In this document: positions 36,102 through 46,935 of the stretch, piece after piece
Numbering within the stretch: the first letter of the stretch is position 1
Layout of the letters: the number at the start of each line of letters is the position of its first letter
Assembly: GCA_009731375.1 (NCBI GenBank)
Contig: BJOX01000152.1
Coordinates: 686,108 to 750,107, forward strand
Direction of reading: 5' to 3'
Source of the DNA: Paulinella micropora
Lineage: Eukaryota > Cercozoa > Imbricatea > Euglyphida
DNA length: 64,000 nt
Made by a program: the position numbers and the translations under genes
Notes under the pieces: model-generated
Told to the model about the DNA's origin: nothing
Databases searched by the model: none
What the model saw: only the letters and a program-made list of their open reading frames with translations

Positions 36102-36598
36102 TTACTGCCTTCGTCTTCTGGCGCGGATTTCTTTGCCTGGTGGAGGGCCACCAACAAAAGTTAAATCGAACTTTGACAGTTCGAGAATGTCCCAGATCTT
36201 GTTAGAGATTCCGCCCAGCGACAATTCAAAAGGGACGTCAAGCACTCCTCTTGGCAGTGTCTGAATGGTCCACGCAGCGTAATCCTTGTCTCTGGGAGTA
36301 ATTGTATCATCCCATGTCTCGAGAATTTTTGCTTCTTTATATACTGGCAGATAATGTCTTGCCTTTGGATCCTCGACCGGGTCCATACTTCTCCAGAACT
36401 GGAGTATCGGTTGCATTATTTTTGCGGCTGATGATATTTTGAGTGTCTGTGTGACACGCGTTTTTCGTGGAACTGCCACGACCCGCATTAAGTATAAGCC
36501 TGAGAGAGTGTCATCAGCAACATGTTGTTCTGCTGGTCTCATCAGATAAAAAGCGTCTTTCACCCATGCGATGGTTGCTATTGCGTCACCTTCCTTCC
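36102..36598 (-). pseudogene. Second copy of the Pol C-terminus of copy B (probable assembly duplicate)
   Basis: 36057-36598 appears identical to 37247-37788, and a 648-N gap (36599-37246) separates them. Both end with the same Pol stop (GPPPGKEIRARRRRQ). Most simply, two overlapping contigs were placed side by side; a real tandem duplication is less likely. Confidence 0.85.
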
Positions 36599-37290
36599 NN
36601 NNNNNNNNNNNNNNNNNNNNNNNNNNNNNNNNNNNNNNNNNNNNNNNNNNNNNNNNNNNNNNNNNNNNNNNNNNNNNNNNNNNNNNNNNNNNNNNNNNNN
36701 NNNNNNNNNNNNNNNNNNNNNNNNNNNNNNNNNNNNNNNNNNNNNNNNNNNNNNNNNNNNNNNNNNNNNNNNNNNNNNNNNNNNNNNNNNNNNNNNNNNN
36801 NNNNNNNNNNNNNNNNNNNNNNNNNNNNNNNNNNNNNNNNNNNNNNNNNNNNNNNNNNNNNNNNNNNNNNNNNNNNNNNNNNNNNNNNNNNNNNNNNNNN
36901 NNNNNNNNNNNNNNNNNNNNNNNNNNNNNNNNNNNNNNNNNNNNNNNNNNNNNNNNNNNNNNNNNNNNNNNNNNNNNNNNNNNNNNNNNNNNNNNNNNNN
37001 NNNNNNNNNNNNNNNNNNNNNNNNNNNNNNNNNNNNNNNNNNNNNNNNNNNNNNNNNNNNNNNNNNNNNNNNNNNNNNNNNNNNNNNNNNNNNNNNNNNN
37101 NNNNNNNNNNNNNNNNNNNNNNNNNNNNNNNNNNNNNNNNNNNNNNNNNNNNNNNNNNNNNNNNNNNNNNNNNNNNNNNNNNNNNNNNNNNNNNNNNNNN
37201 NNNNNNNNNNNNNNNNNNNNNNNNNNNNNNNNNNNNNNNNNNNNNNTCAATCAGTTTATTTGAGACGCATAAAGAAAAATAGTTTCTTTG

Positions 37291-40200
37291 TTACTGCCTT
37301 CGTCTTCTGGCGCGGATTTCTTTGCCTGGTGGAGGGCCACCAACAAAAGTTAAATCGAACTTTGACAGTTCGAGAATGTCCCAGATCTTGTTAGAGATTC
37401 CGCCCAGCGACAATTCAAAAGGGACGTCAAGCACTCCTCTTGGCAGTGTCTGAATGGTCCACGCAGCGTAATCCTTGTCTCTGGGAGTAATTGTATCATC
37501 CCATGTCTCGAGAATTTTTGCTTCTTTATATACTGGCAGATAATGTCTTGCCTTTGGATCCTCGACCGGGTCCATACTTCTCCAGAACTGGAGTATCGGT
37601 TGCATTATTTTTGCGGCTGATGATATTTTGAGTGTCTGTGTGACACGCGTTTTTCGTGGAACTGCCACGACCCGCATTAAGTATAAGCCTGAGAGAGTGT
37701 CATCAGCAACATGTTGTTCTGCTGGTCTCATCAGATAAAAAGCGTCTTTCACCCATGCGATGGTTGCTATTGCGTCACCTTCCTTCCATCGCTGATGGAC
37801 GATCTCGACGTTGCCCGCATTTGGGTCAGTGTCCATCTCCTCATTCTCCTGGTGGACATCCTTTGATCTCATCGACCTCATCGCCTTCCTCGGCTGGTCG
37901 TTGATAAGATCACTTCGCGCTCTCCTTAGCTGCGCCTCTGTGATCTTCTCCTTCTTTCCGCTGTGCTCCCGTGGAGACTTAGACTGAGTCCCCACCGCGC
38001 TTATGCGATCAGTCTTCTTCTTACTGTCAACTTCACTCTCCTCCTTCTCAGCTATCGGTGCCCGATAAGCATCTTCTTGATCTATGCCAGCCTCTTTGTG
38101 GATGGGCGGCACCTCTTTGAAATCATCTTTCATCCGTTTTAACGCCTCCTCAACGGATTCATCTTCCAGTAAGAAGGGATCATACTTAATCAGCCTTCGT
38201 ACATTCACAATTTGCACCTTCCCTCNNNNNNNNNNNNNNNNNNNNNNNNTCCCGTCTGTTCCATAATCTGATAAGGTCCTTTCCAATGAGTGCACAGCTT
38301 AGAGCTGACTCCCTTCGGGACCTGAGGATGATACAATAGTACAATATCCTCGACCTGGAACTTGATCTGATCCAAGTGCGCTTGTCGCACCCCTTCAGCA
38401 TCAGTCTTTCGGCGCTTCGCCTCTCTATGCGCCCTGACTATTTGCTCCGCCTCCATCTTCACTCTAAGTCGCATCCCAAACAACTCATCCGCATCCGCCC
38501 AAGTGTCTTTTGGGTGAAAGAGCGAAGTCGGGATATCAGGCTCACGCCCATATACTAGCTGATATGGCGAGATTGAGCTCTTCGAGCCTCCTAACGCCGT
38601 AGAGGGTAGACAGTTCATTGCAAACGCAAATGATGGTGCTGCCTCGACCCATGCTCTTTGATTCTCCTTCTTCGTGCAATACATCTTTAGCGAGGCTTTG
38701 AGGGGTCTGTGTACCCGCTCGATTTTCCCATTTGCTCGCGGGTTATAGGAAGTAACGTATTGCCATTTCATCCCGTAATACTTAGATAGTTTGTCGATGA
38801 CCTCCTTATTAAAGTCCGAGCCTCGATCAGAACATATGTTTCTTGGTACTCCGATCTGTGAGATGATCCTATCGATCAGCGCCTCGGCAGTCGTCTTGAC
38901 GGTAACGTCTTTGACAGGGATGATCCACACATAATTGGCGGCTCTGTCAATAGCCGTAAGGAGGTATTTGTAACCATCCTTCGATTCTGGGAAAGGTCCC
39001 ACATGATCAATGTGTATAAACTCAAACATCCCCGCATGAAGAGGAAATTCGCCAATCAGACCAAAAGTTGCCTTCAGCGGTGTTTTGTTTATCTTGCACG
39101 GGATGCACGCATCCACCGCCTGATCTATCTCCTCCTTCATCTTCTTCCACCAGAATCGCCTCGCTACGAACATGTGAGTTCGTTGTCGACCCGGATGCGC
39201 CAAAAGTGGGCAATTGTGGGCTGCGACAAATATAAATCGTCTCAGACTCTCCGGTACCCAAAGGGTCCATTTGTCCGGCTGTGACGCATAGCGACCGTGA
39301 AGGCCCTTGTACCACAGTAGACCATCTCTCCATCCCATCTCCTTCATCTGATCTTTGATCGCTTTCGTCATCCGTAGCTCATCCGGGTTCTGATATAACT
39401 GTATCAGTTCTTTAAACTCCGGATCTTGAGCCTGTTGTTGCCTCCATGCGGTAGGCGAGGCTATATGGATAGTACCATCTTCTAGCCGTACCCCGATCCT
39501 CTCCGGGTCATCGTCTAGGTCACTTCTCCGCTCTTGAGGAGGCTCCGCATAAACTTCCTGCGTCTCCTCTTCTTCTTTCATGTTCGCCTTCGCATTCTCA
39601 TATACCTCATAGGACCACTCAGCGTCCTCCTGGGTATGTAGCTCACAACATATCCCGTGATCCGGGCCTTGTGGACTGTACCGTAGACCTGTGCGGTCAT
39701 ATCGGACTCCACTCGCCATCTCCATCGCCTCAATGTGGCTGACCTCATACACCTTGTCAGTGGACAAGTCTTCCATCTCCACCGTGGACACCAACGCCGA
39801 TACTTCTGAGTTAAACTCTAGCCTAGAGAGGCTATCAGCGACCACATTTCGCTTTCCCGGTAGATGGACCATTGTAAAATCGAAACAAGACAAGAACGCT
39901 TGCCACCGCGCCAGCCGTCCCGTCTGTTCATGATTCATCAACCATAACAGGTTATGATGATCAGTTCTGACAGTAAATTGAGGTCCTCCCCACAAATACT
40001 CTCTGAGCCTCTTGAGGGCCCATACTACCGCCAACGCCTCTCTTTGCCTTGTGCAATAGTTTCTCTCCGCCGCACACAACTTCCTACTAATAAACATGAT
40101 TGGGCGTAATTTCTTCTCCTCATCCTCTTGTTGTAATACAGCCCCAATCGCAAACTTAGATGCGTCTGTATCGACTACGAATTGTTTCGTAAAGTCGGGC

Positions 40201-43048
40201 ATCGTTAACACCAGTCCTCCGTCTTTCGGGTCTTTGTAAATGAGATCTTTGAGCGCATGAAACGCTTGCAAAGCCTCTTCGCCCCACTTCTCAAAGTCTC
40301 CAAAATCTATCATTCTCTCCAACTTAGCACGTGTTGCACCCCAATCGGGTATGAACTGGCTATAGTATTGCGCCATCGCAAGGAATGAGTGCAATTCAGT
40401 GCGGTTCTTCGGTATCGGTCGATTCATAATCTCCCCTTCCCCCCACCCCCCCTCTTCTCCTTAGATATCGAGACTCGGTTATGAGAGACCTCGTACCCTA
40501 AATATGTCACACTCGTCTTGGCAAGTTGACGCTTCTTCAGATTGCCTGAATATATCGGACAGATGATCGATATGCTCCTCCATTGTGTTAGAGTATACGA
40601 TAATGTCATCGATATAGCAAAATGCATATTCTCCCGCTTTCTGTCCCCGCCTTCTCATAAAGCCACCGTCAGACAAATTATCGTACTGACTGCTCAACAT
40701 CTTCTGCATCGCCTTCTGAAAGAGTCCTGGGGCTTGCTTGAGGCCCATCGGAAGCACTTTCCATTGGTATATCTCCATACCCATCACAAACGCCGTCAGC
40801 CATCTGGACTTTTCTTCCAGTGGTATTTGCCAGAAGCCGTTCTTAAGGTCAATAACCGAATAGAATTTCGCATTCCGCAGTAATCTCCTTCCTTCTTCTA
40901 ATGTCGGGAGAGGATTTCTCTCTTCTTCCAGCACCTTGTTAACACGAGCATAGTTAACTGTCAGGCGTCATTCTCCTCCTGGCTTCGGCACTATTCTCGG
41001 CTGTGAGACTATTGGAGATGTTGATCTCTCAATAAAGTCCTCATTGAGCAGCTGTCTTGCTAGCTCCTCCGCTATCTTCGCCTCATGTATACTCAAATTC
41101 GCCCTTCGTGGTGCCGGTGACGGCTCCGCACCCGGTATTTTGTAAATAACCGCAGTGAAATCTTCAGGCTTGACACCACCTGCATGTGGAGGGTCAAAAA
41201 TTTCCTTGTTCGCCTCTAATTTGGCTTTTAAAAGCTCCTTCTCCTTCTCCGTGCCTACTCCTTCTTCCAATATTTTCCGCGCCGCCTCTTGAAAATCTTC
41301 ATCAGACATCTGCTTATGTTGCTTGAGGGGTTCTCTGTCCTCCTCCAAGCCTAAGTCCTCTTCCGAGACATCATCTAGGCCCGTCTTTTCATACGTGACC
41401 GTGTCCGGCTCATCATCTTTACCGAGCTCCACCAGCATGTCAATGAGTCTCGCGTATTGCAAAGGAGCTTTACGGGTGTAAAAACCATCAAAGCATGTGA
41501 ATGCTTGCGGTATCAATTTCAACTTGTCGAGGTCTCTGAGCTTCCGCTTGTATGCACTGCTCTGCTCACGAGTTCCCATACGACAAGCCACCACTAGCTG
41601 TTGCTTGCGAGAGGGTACCGGTATAGGATGATCAATAAGCCGGTCCCTTATTTCCTGCGCCCATATCGCCTTCTCATTATACGGCAGGATAATAGTATAC
41701 GGCTTATTGTTTTCAAATAAAGTCCGTACGCATTTCTTCACTTCAGACAGTGAACGCGGCCACGTGGGCTCGTCACCCCAGAAATCAGTAATAAAACTTT
41801 TAATAGTTTCTGGTGGAGTGTCCGGGATTCGCCCCGTTCTCCTTGGTACAAACGCCTCCCTTTTTTCTCCTTCTACTTTCGCATGGAAACAGTATCCGTT
41901 AGTAATGTGGACATCTGCTCCTCGCCAACGACGGGTCTTTGTGCGACACATATAATCTCCTCCTTTCGCTTCTCGATTAAGTCATCAATAGACTTTTTGT
42001 CCCAATGGCATGTCGGAACTGTGACAGTGCACATTTGGGATTCCCAATTGTCGGTCCAGGACAGCTCGTCCGGCCTTATGACATGGGGGTGAACATACAC
42101 CTCAGGTGCCTCATGCACGATGGCCATCTTTTTGTGATCCGTCGCTAGACTCAGCTCATAGGCATCATAAGAGTCAGTAGCGTTAATGGGATCAATATCG
42201 TTCTCCTCTCCTCTTTTTAGTCCATATATCACTCGCCGTGCGGCGCAATCAATCACAGCCCCCATCGTAGCCAATTGGTCATACGACAGTAATATTGATC
42301 CGTGGTAACCGGGGACGACATAAAGGTCCATGCGGTATACTCGTGCGGATTTCAATTTAAAGGNNNNNNNNNNCGTCCGACTACTTACTCCCTTAGAGTG
42401 CCCGTCGAATTTTTCATATTTACGTCCACCCAGTCCCGGTATCGATTAAAAAACTTCCGGCCGACAATATTAATATTCGCCATCGCATCATTACCAACTT
42501 TTAATGCGGTTCTCAAAGTTTCACAATAAAGTTCTGTATAACACAAATCATCGGGCCTGTGTATATTTGCTGCGAGAACAAGAACTTTGCGTTCCAAATT
42601 TTGGAGTCTTGTCTCCAAGTCTTTTATCTCCTCCTTCTTCTCCTCTTGTTTCCCCTCACTAACGTTTTTATTATTAAGCGGTGCGTTTACTATGTCAATG
42701 ATATTGACTTGTGGCACTTGAGTGCACTTATTGTCTTTTTTCTCGCCGCCCGCCGCGATCGTTAACATTGAGTCAGTTTGTAATTGCTTGCTTGGCCGAG
42801 GCATGCGCCCGCCATTGGCCTCCTCGCCTCCATCGCTAGTTTTGCCTTCCTATTTGCATCAGTTATCATTGGTAATCGTGACGTGTGAACGGGTATGAAG
42901 CTACCTTGGGGCTGTAGCCTCTGTATACCCACGTCTTTGCTCTCACAGAGAGGAAGTGTTGGCCCAGTCTGCACAACATCAATAGAAAACACTGTAACTT
43001 TGGATTAAACTTTACAGTTTTCTCCTTCCTCTCTTCTTCTTCCTCCAG
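37291..43048 (-). pseudogene. pol: Pol polyprotein of copy B, inactivated
   Basis: Colinear with copy C Pol: protease-like region (42.3-42.5 kb), RT with FCYIDDIIVYS (40.6 kb), RNase H with VVDTDASKF, integrase with H-H-C-C and D-D-E, and the same C-terminal extension. Lesions seen by comparison: a 1-base loss just after the Gag stop (near 43.0 kb) shifts the frame. A loss near 41.9 kb spans the copy C segment with RSPSLARFAEG. TGG to TGA occurs at about 40968. About 26 bp are deleted near 40543. A C-rich rearrangement near 40437 breaks the frame between RT and RNase H. N gaps at 38226-38249 and 42364-42373 hide more. The protease site reads D-A-M-A. Confidence 0.9.
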
Positions 43049-44525
43049 TCATTCCACCACCTCGAATCGATTACCTTCAGTTTCGTCTGGGTAGGATGAC
43101 GGATCGGTGTCCGAGGCAGTGTTATAGGCCTGACCTCGACCGAAGTTTGGGTTGGAGCTTGCCCATGAGCCTCCTAGTCCTCTAGGTGGGGGGGCTGGAG
43201 CTCTTCGAGCTCTTCCTCCATGAGAATTATATCCCCGACCTCCTCCTCTTCCTCTCTGAGGGGTTCCCTGCCACCTCGAGGCTACTCTCCATGCTCCTCC
43301 TCCTCGTCCTCCTCCTCCTTCTCCTCGTCCTCCTCCTCCTCCTCCTCGTCCCCTCTGAGGGGCTTGTTTGTTCTTTTTTCTCTCCCTCTCCTCCTGCTTC
43401 TTGTCCAACCTCTTCATATAGGCAATAATCGCCTCTCTTAGCTCGCCGTCATCACACTGCTTGGCATACCAGCCTTCTGTATGAGTGGCATTTTGAAGCA
43501 GTCGGTAAAGGCCCGGTTCAGTACCGCCCGCCTTTTTGAGAAAGTCAGCCCTTGCTGTTGGGTTCTGCCTGTCATGATTGAAAGAGCAGTCTCTGTGCTC
43601 CATCTCTGCCTTACACGGCAGGCCCGCGAACCACCTCCAGCATGCGATCTTGAGGTCTGGCTCTCTCTGTCTCTTCCATCCAGCAACTCGGCTTGTGTAC
43701 GTGGCTTGCGCGCCAACAGGTACACCGCCTGCCTGTGCCATGTGTGCCTCCGTGACTGTGTCCAAGTTCGCGCATGCACTCATAACTTCTTGAAACAGTG
43801 CTGCCGGAGCAACGCTTCCAATAGTAGCGTCGAACATTTGTGTCTCGAGGAAGTTATTGGACTTCACTACGCAAAACGTTGGGCATTGTTGTATGAGTTG
43901 CGTAAATTTGCTCGGGTGCACTGAGTGCAATGCCGACAAAAAATAGAGAATGATTGACTTGCTGCCATAGAATAGCCCATAGGAGGAAACTACCTCCGTA
44001 AGGGTCGCCGCCAAGCTAGCAGAACGCCTCAAACTCATCGCCACTGTCTCAAAGATTTCAAATCCTATTAGAGTACCAGTGCAGAGATGCTGGTATCCAT
44101 GATATTAAAAATATGAAATGAGTGTGGCCACCGCCAGTTTGCACTGAGCGTCTAGGCCTGTCGAACTCTTTCTCTTATTCTCCTCTTGTTTTCTCAAAGC
44201 CTTGTACATGGTTAGGTCCAATCCCTCTTGGATTAGAGACTGATCAAGAACCGTAGCAAGAGCCTTGAATTCTTGAGTCTCATCACAGGGAAAAGACTTG
44301 ATGCAGGCATTCATCTCTTTGAGCTTGCCTAGGAGCGAAGAGTCAGAGTCTTTTTCTGAACTCGTCTTGGCGCATGAGACTAGGCACTCCTCCTTTCTTC
44401 CCCTTGAAGGCATTATGATGTTTTGTCTGTCCTTCTTCTCCGTGTTTGTGACCACCACCGTAGTTGAGCCCGAGGGTGTAGGGGCTGGTGGGGCAGGAGC
44501 TGGTGGGGAAGATATTCCGGAGGGG
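43049..44525 (-). pseudogene. gag: Gag of copy B, C-terminal two parts
   Basis: Reading backwards from 44.52 kb: the Pro/Ala linker, a 1-base deletion near 44412, LISYF followed by TAA (44105-44107, same codon as in copy A), then in the same frame the rest of Gag to TGA at 43049-43051. It keeps the CCCH motif (CWRWFAGLPC, DCSFNH). Unlike copy C, it has a long Arg-Gly-Gly-rich stretch (about 43190-43370) before the end RFEVVE. The first 400-odd codons are missing. Confidence 0.9.
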
Positions 44526-44526
44526 G

Positions 44527-44562
44527 CCCTAACCCTAACCCTAACCCTAACCCTAACCCTAA
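44527..44562. repeat. Six perfect CCCTAA (telomere-type) units
   Basis: They start exactly where copy B Gag homology ends. They are followed by a 17-bp linker, poly-G and a 10-N gap (44592-44601). On the + strand CCCTAA is the orientation of a left chromosome end, so the piggyBac side would be the chromosome interior. Confidence 0.9.
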
Positions 44563-44601
44563 CTTCAATCGTTCCTGGGGGGGGGGGGGGGNNNNNNNNN
44601 N

Positions 44602-45725
44602 TGGGTCAATATACAGGGGAAGGTATGCCTGGCCAAATGTGTGTCCCCCGTAAGCCAATCCCTGTTGGAAGGGAATATCATACAGCGTGCGATGTCGAAA
44701 CGGGGGTCTGTATCGCCATGGAAATAGTGGAGGGTAAGGACAAATATAAACACAAGGAGTTCGCCAAAGATTTTGGAGTCACGACGGCCACTACCCTTCG
44801 TTTATCCAAGCCGTGGTGGAGAACAGGTCGCATTTTCATCGGCGATTCTTGGTTCGCTTCTTGCAAAACAGTAGTCGAGATGAAGAAAAGGGGGGTCGAT
44901 TTTGTTGGAATGGTGAAGACTGCTCATGTGGGCTTTCCTGTGCGACTTCTACACTAGAAGGGGGGGGAGGGGGGGGGGGAAGGGCGATTTAGCTTCTGCA
45001 ACATGCGAAAAGGAGGGGGGGAAGCTATTGGCAGTCAACCAAAACGACCACAACGAGCAGCAAATTATTGCTACCTGCTCCACTACCTTGCCTGGAAAGC
45101 CTCGTAATGCTCGTTTTAGTCAGTCTGTGCCCCATGTCCCCAGGTGCGAGGCTGTGGTTCTTTATTATTTTGCTTTTAATGCGGTTGATATGTTTAATAC
45201 CGCACGCCACGGGTCAAACTCTTTCAATTTGTCTTTTATTTTGAATGACTGGAAGAAGGTCGATTTTATGATTTTGATGAACTTCATTATCACCAACGCT
45301 TACAAACATTATTGTTTTTTAAGCCAGTCGTCCTTGGCCAACCTCAACATGACGAAGGGCGACAACAGGCCGGGGTATTTCAAATCTGTGCTTGCTGCAG
45401 CCCTCCTCAGGCAAGGTGCACCCCCTGATTCCCAACCCCCCAATGCCCTCGCTTCTGACCCCCATGCCCTGCCCAACCTATCATCCCAAAATGCATGGAA
45501 CTTCGTAGGTACCGCCTAGTAATCATGTCGGACAAAGCAAAAAAGAAACAGGAGGCAGGTAGAGCATATAATGAGAGCATAGAGAGGCACAAAAGACGTA
45601 GGTGTCGTGTTTGTTTGTATGCCTCGTCTGTCAGCAAGTCGTCTTACACGAGCTATTACTGTGGCACCTGTGGCCCCGACATGCCCCTGTGTAGCGGAAG
45701 GCAGAACGTGTCATGCCTGGCATAA
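44602..45725 (+). pseudogene. piggyBac-type transposase (DDE), frameshifted
   Basis: A cut-and-paste transposase that in this family inserts at TTAA. The first frame (44602-44957) has GREYHTACDVETGVC (first catalytic Asp), IGDSWFASCKTVVEMKKRG (second Asp) and VGMVKTAHVGFP. After a shift near 44935, in G-rich sequence, the next frame (to 45519) gives TCSTTLPGKPRNARF, then FNAVDMFNTARHGSNSF (third Asp; the following position is Asn) and YFKSVLAAALLRQG. A third frame (45495-45725) gives a Cys-rich end, RRRCRVCLY ... YYCGTCG ... PLCSGRQNVSC, as in the C-terminal zinc-binding domain of piggyBac proteins. The N-terminus is lost in the gap. Two frame changes suggest a dead copy, though the first could be a sequencing error in the poly-G region. 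Confidence 0.85.
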
Positions 45726-45854
45726 ACAAAACGGCAAACCAGCAAAAAAAAGAAGCGGACTTGATTTTCGAGGCCTTGAAGTAGCCTACTTGTTTGTTGC
45801 CGTGACACTTGAACCAGTGCTTTTCAGACTAGGGGCAGGTGTTCTCCAGAAATT
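45726..45854. other. Sequence between piggyBac remnant and copy C
   Basis: 129 unrecognised bases, perhaps the 3' part of the piggyBac element. The last bases, AATT (45851-45854), are the left target duplication of copy C. Confidence 0.6.
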
Positions 45855-46091
45855 TGTAATGCCCCCAACGATAGCTCGTAAAAAGTCGGTAATACAACCA
45901 AACACAGTCCTCAAGAATGAGAATGATGTCTCGTTGTATTAGCTCAGTGAAGCCAAAAAGGAAAACGGCAACAGACCAGGAATAAAATGGCATCAGGTCC
46001 AATCCGGACAAATAATACTGAAAAACAAGCTGGTGCACCTGTCACCAGGAAAAGGTATTTTTTACCGGCTATCCGGGGGGTGATGCCTACA
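45855..46091 (-). repeat. 3' LTR of copy C
   Basis: 237 bp, + strand TGTAATGCCCCCAACG ... GGTGATGCCTACA. It differs from the 5' LTR at only a handful of positions by eye (for example TGTAAT/TGCAAT at the start, AAGCTGG/AAGGTGG, AGGTATT/AAGTTTT). Confidence 0.95.
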
Positions 46092-46935
46092 GTACCCCCT
46101 CCCGATTTTATGACGGAAATAGCATTTTCGTCATACACCTTCTGATTTCTTTCTGCAAATAGTATGCGCTATGGAGTCATGCCACACAGCGCATCGACCC
46201 ACGGATAGACGCTAAAAGACGATAAATATATCCTCATACGGCACGTCAAAGCGGATTCTCTAGCCTTTCTTGTAAATTTTGAACTCCTTCCCCTCAATTT
46301 CTTTCTTTTTTCTTTTTTTTTCCGGCAGTATGTCAAGAACAAACGTACAATTAATAAAAAAAATACAAGCAACGTGGTGCTGTAGTACGATTCCCCCTTT
46401 GATCTTCTTCTTCTTCTTATCATTATCATTATTATTATTATTATTCACAGGGAGATCGTAAGTACATTATCTTTTTTAATGACATACCCTTGTATAAGGC
46501 GGATATCCTATGATATAGTATTAGGGGGCCAGTCCTAATAGCTATATCCGAAGTCGAGGTGTATGTACCCGACCCTGCGATATACCGACACAAGTAGAGA
46601 TTGACCGTGCTCAGGTACGACAGTATATAATCTATCGTAAAAAATAATTTAATGAAAGTTTCAGAGAACATTTCATTTTCGAGAACATCATCCCAGGACT
46701 TGGAAAGGGTCATACCCGGGAACACCATCGCTCAATACACTAGCGATCCCCGTATACGGTGTAGTATCATCGTCGATCGACCTTTCGCACTCGTATGTTG
46801 CGATCGAATGCCAAGTTATATCACTGAGTCTTTTTAATATTCATATTGATAACTGATGATGCATGATCAAATCATGATACGCCGTGGGCAATCAATCAGT
46901 TTATTTGAGACGCATAAAGAAAAATAGTTTCTTTG
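46092..46935 (-). other. 3' UTR and polypurine tract of copy C
   Basis: Minus-strand CGGGAGGGGGTAC ends next to the LTR (46092-46104) and would prime plus-strand synthesis. The 830-bp UTR contains a pyrimidine tract and a short (ATT)n at 46422-46445. Why the UTR is so long is unknown. Confidence 0.8.
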
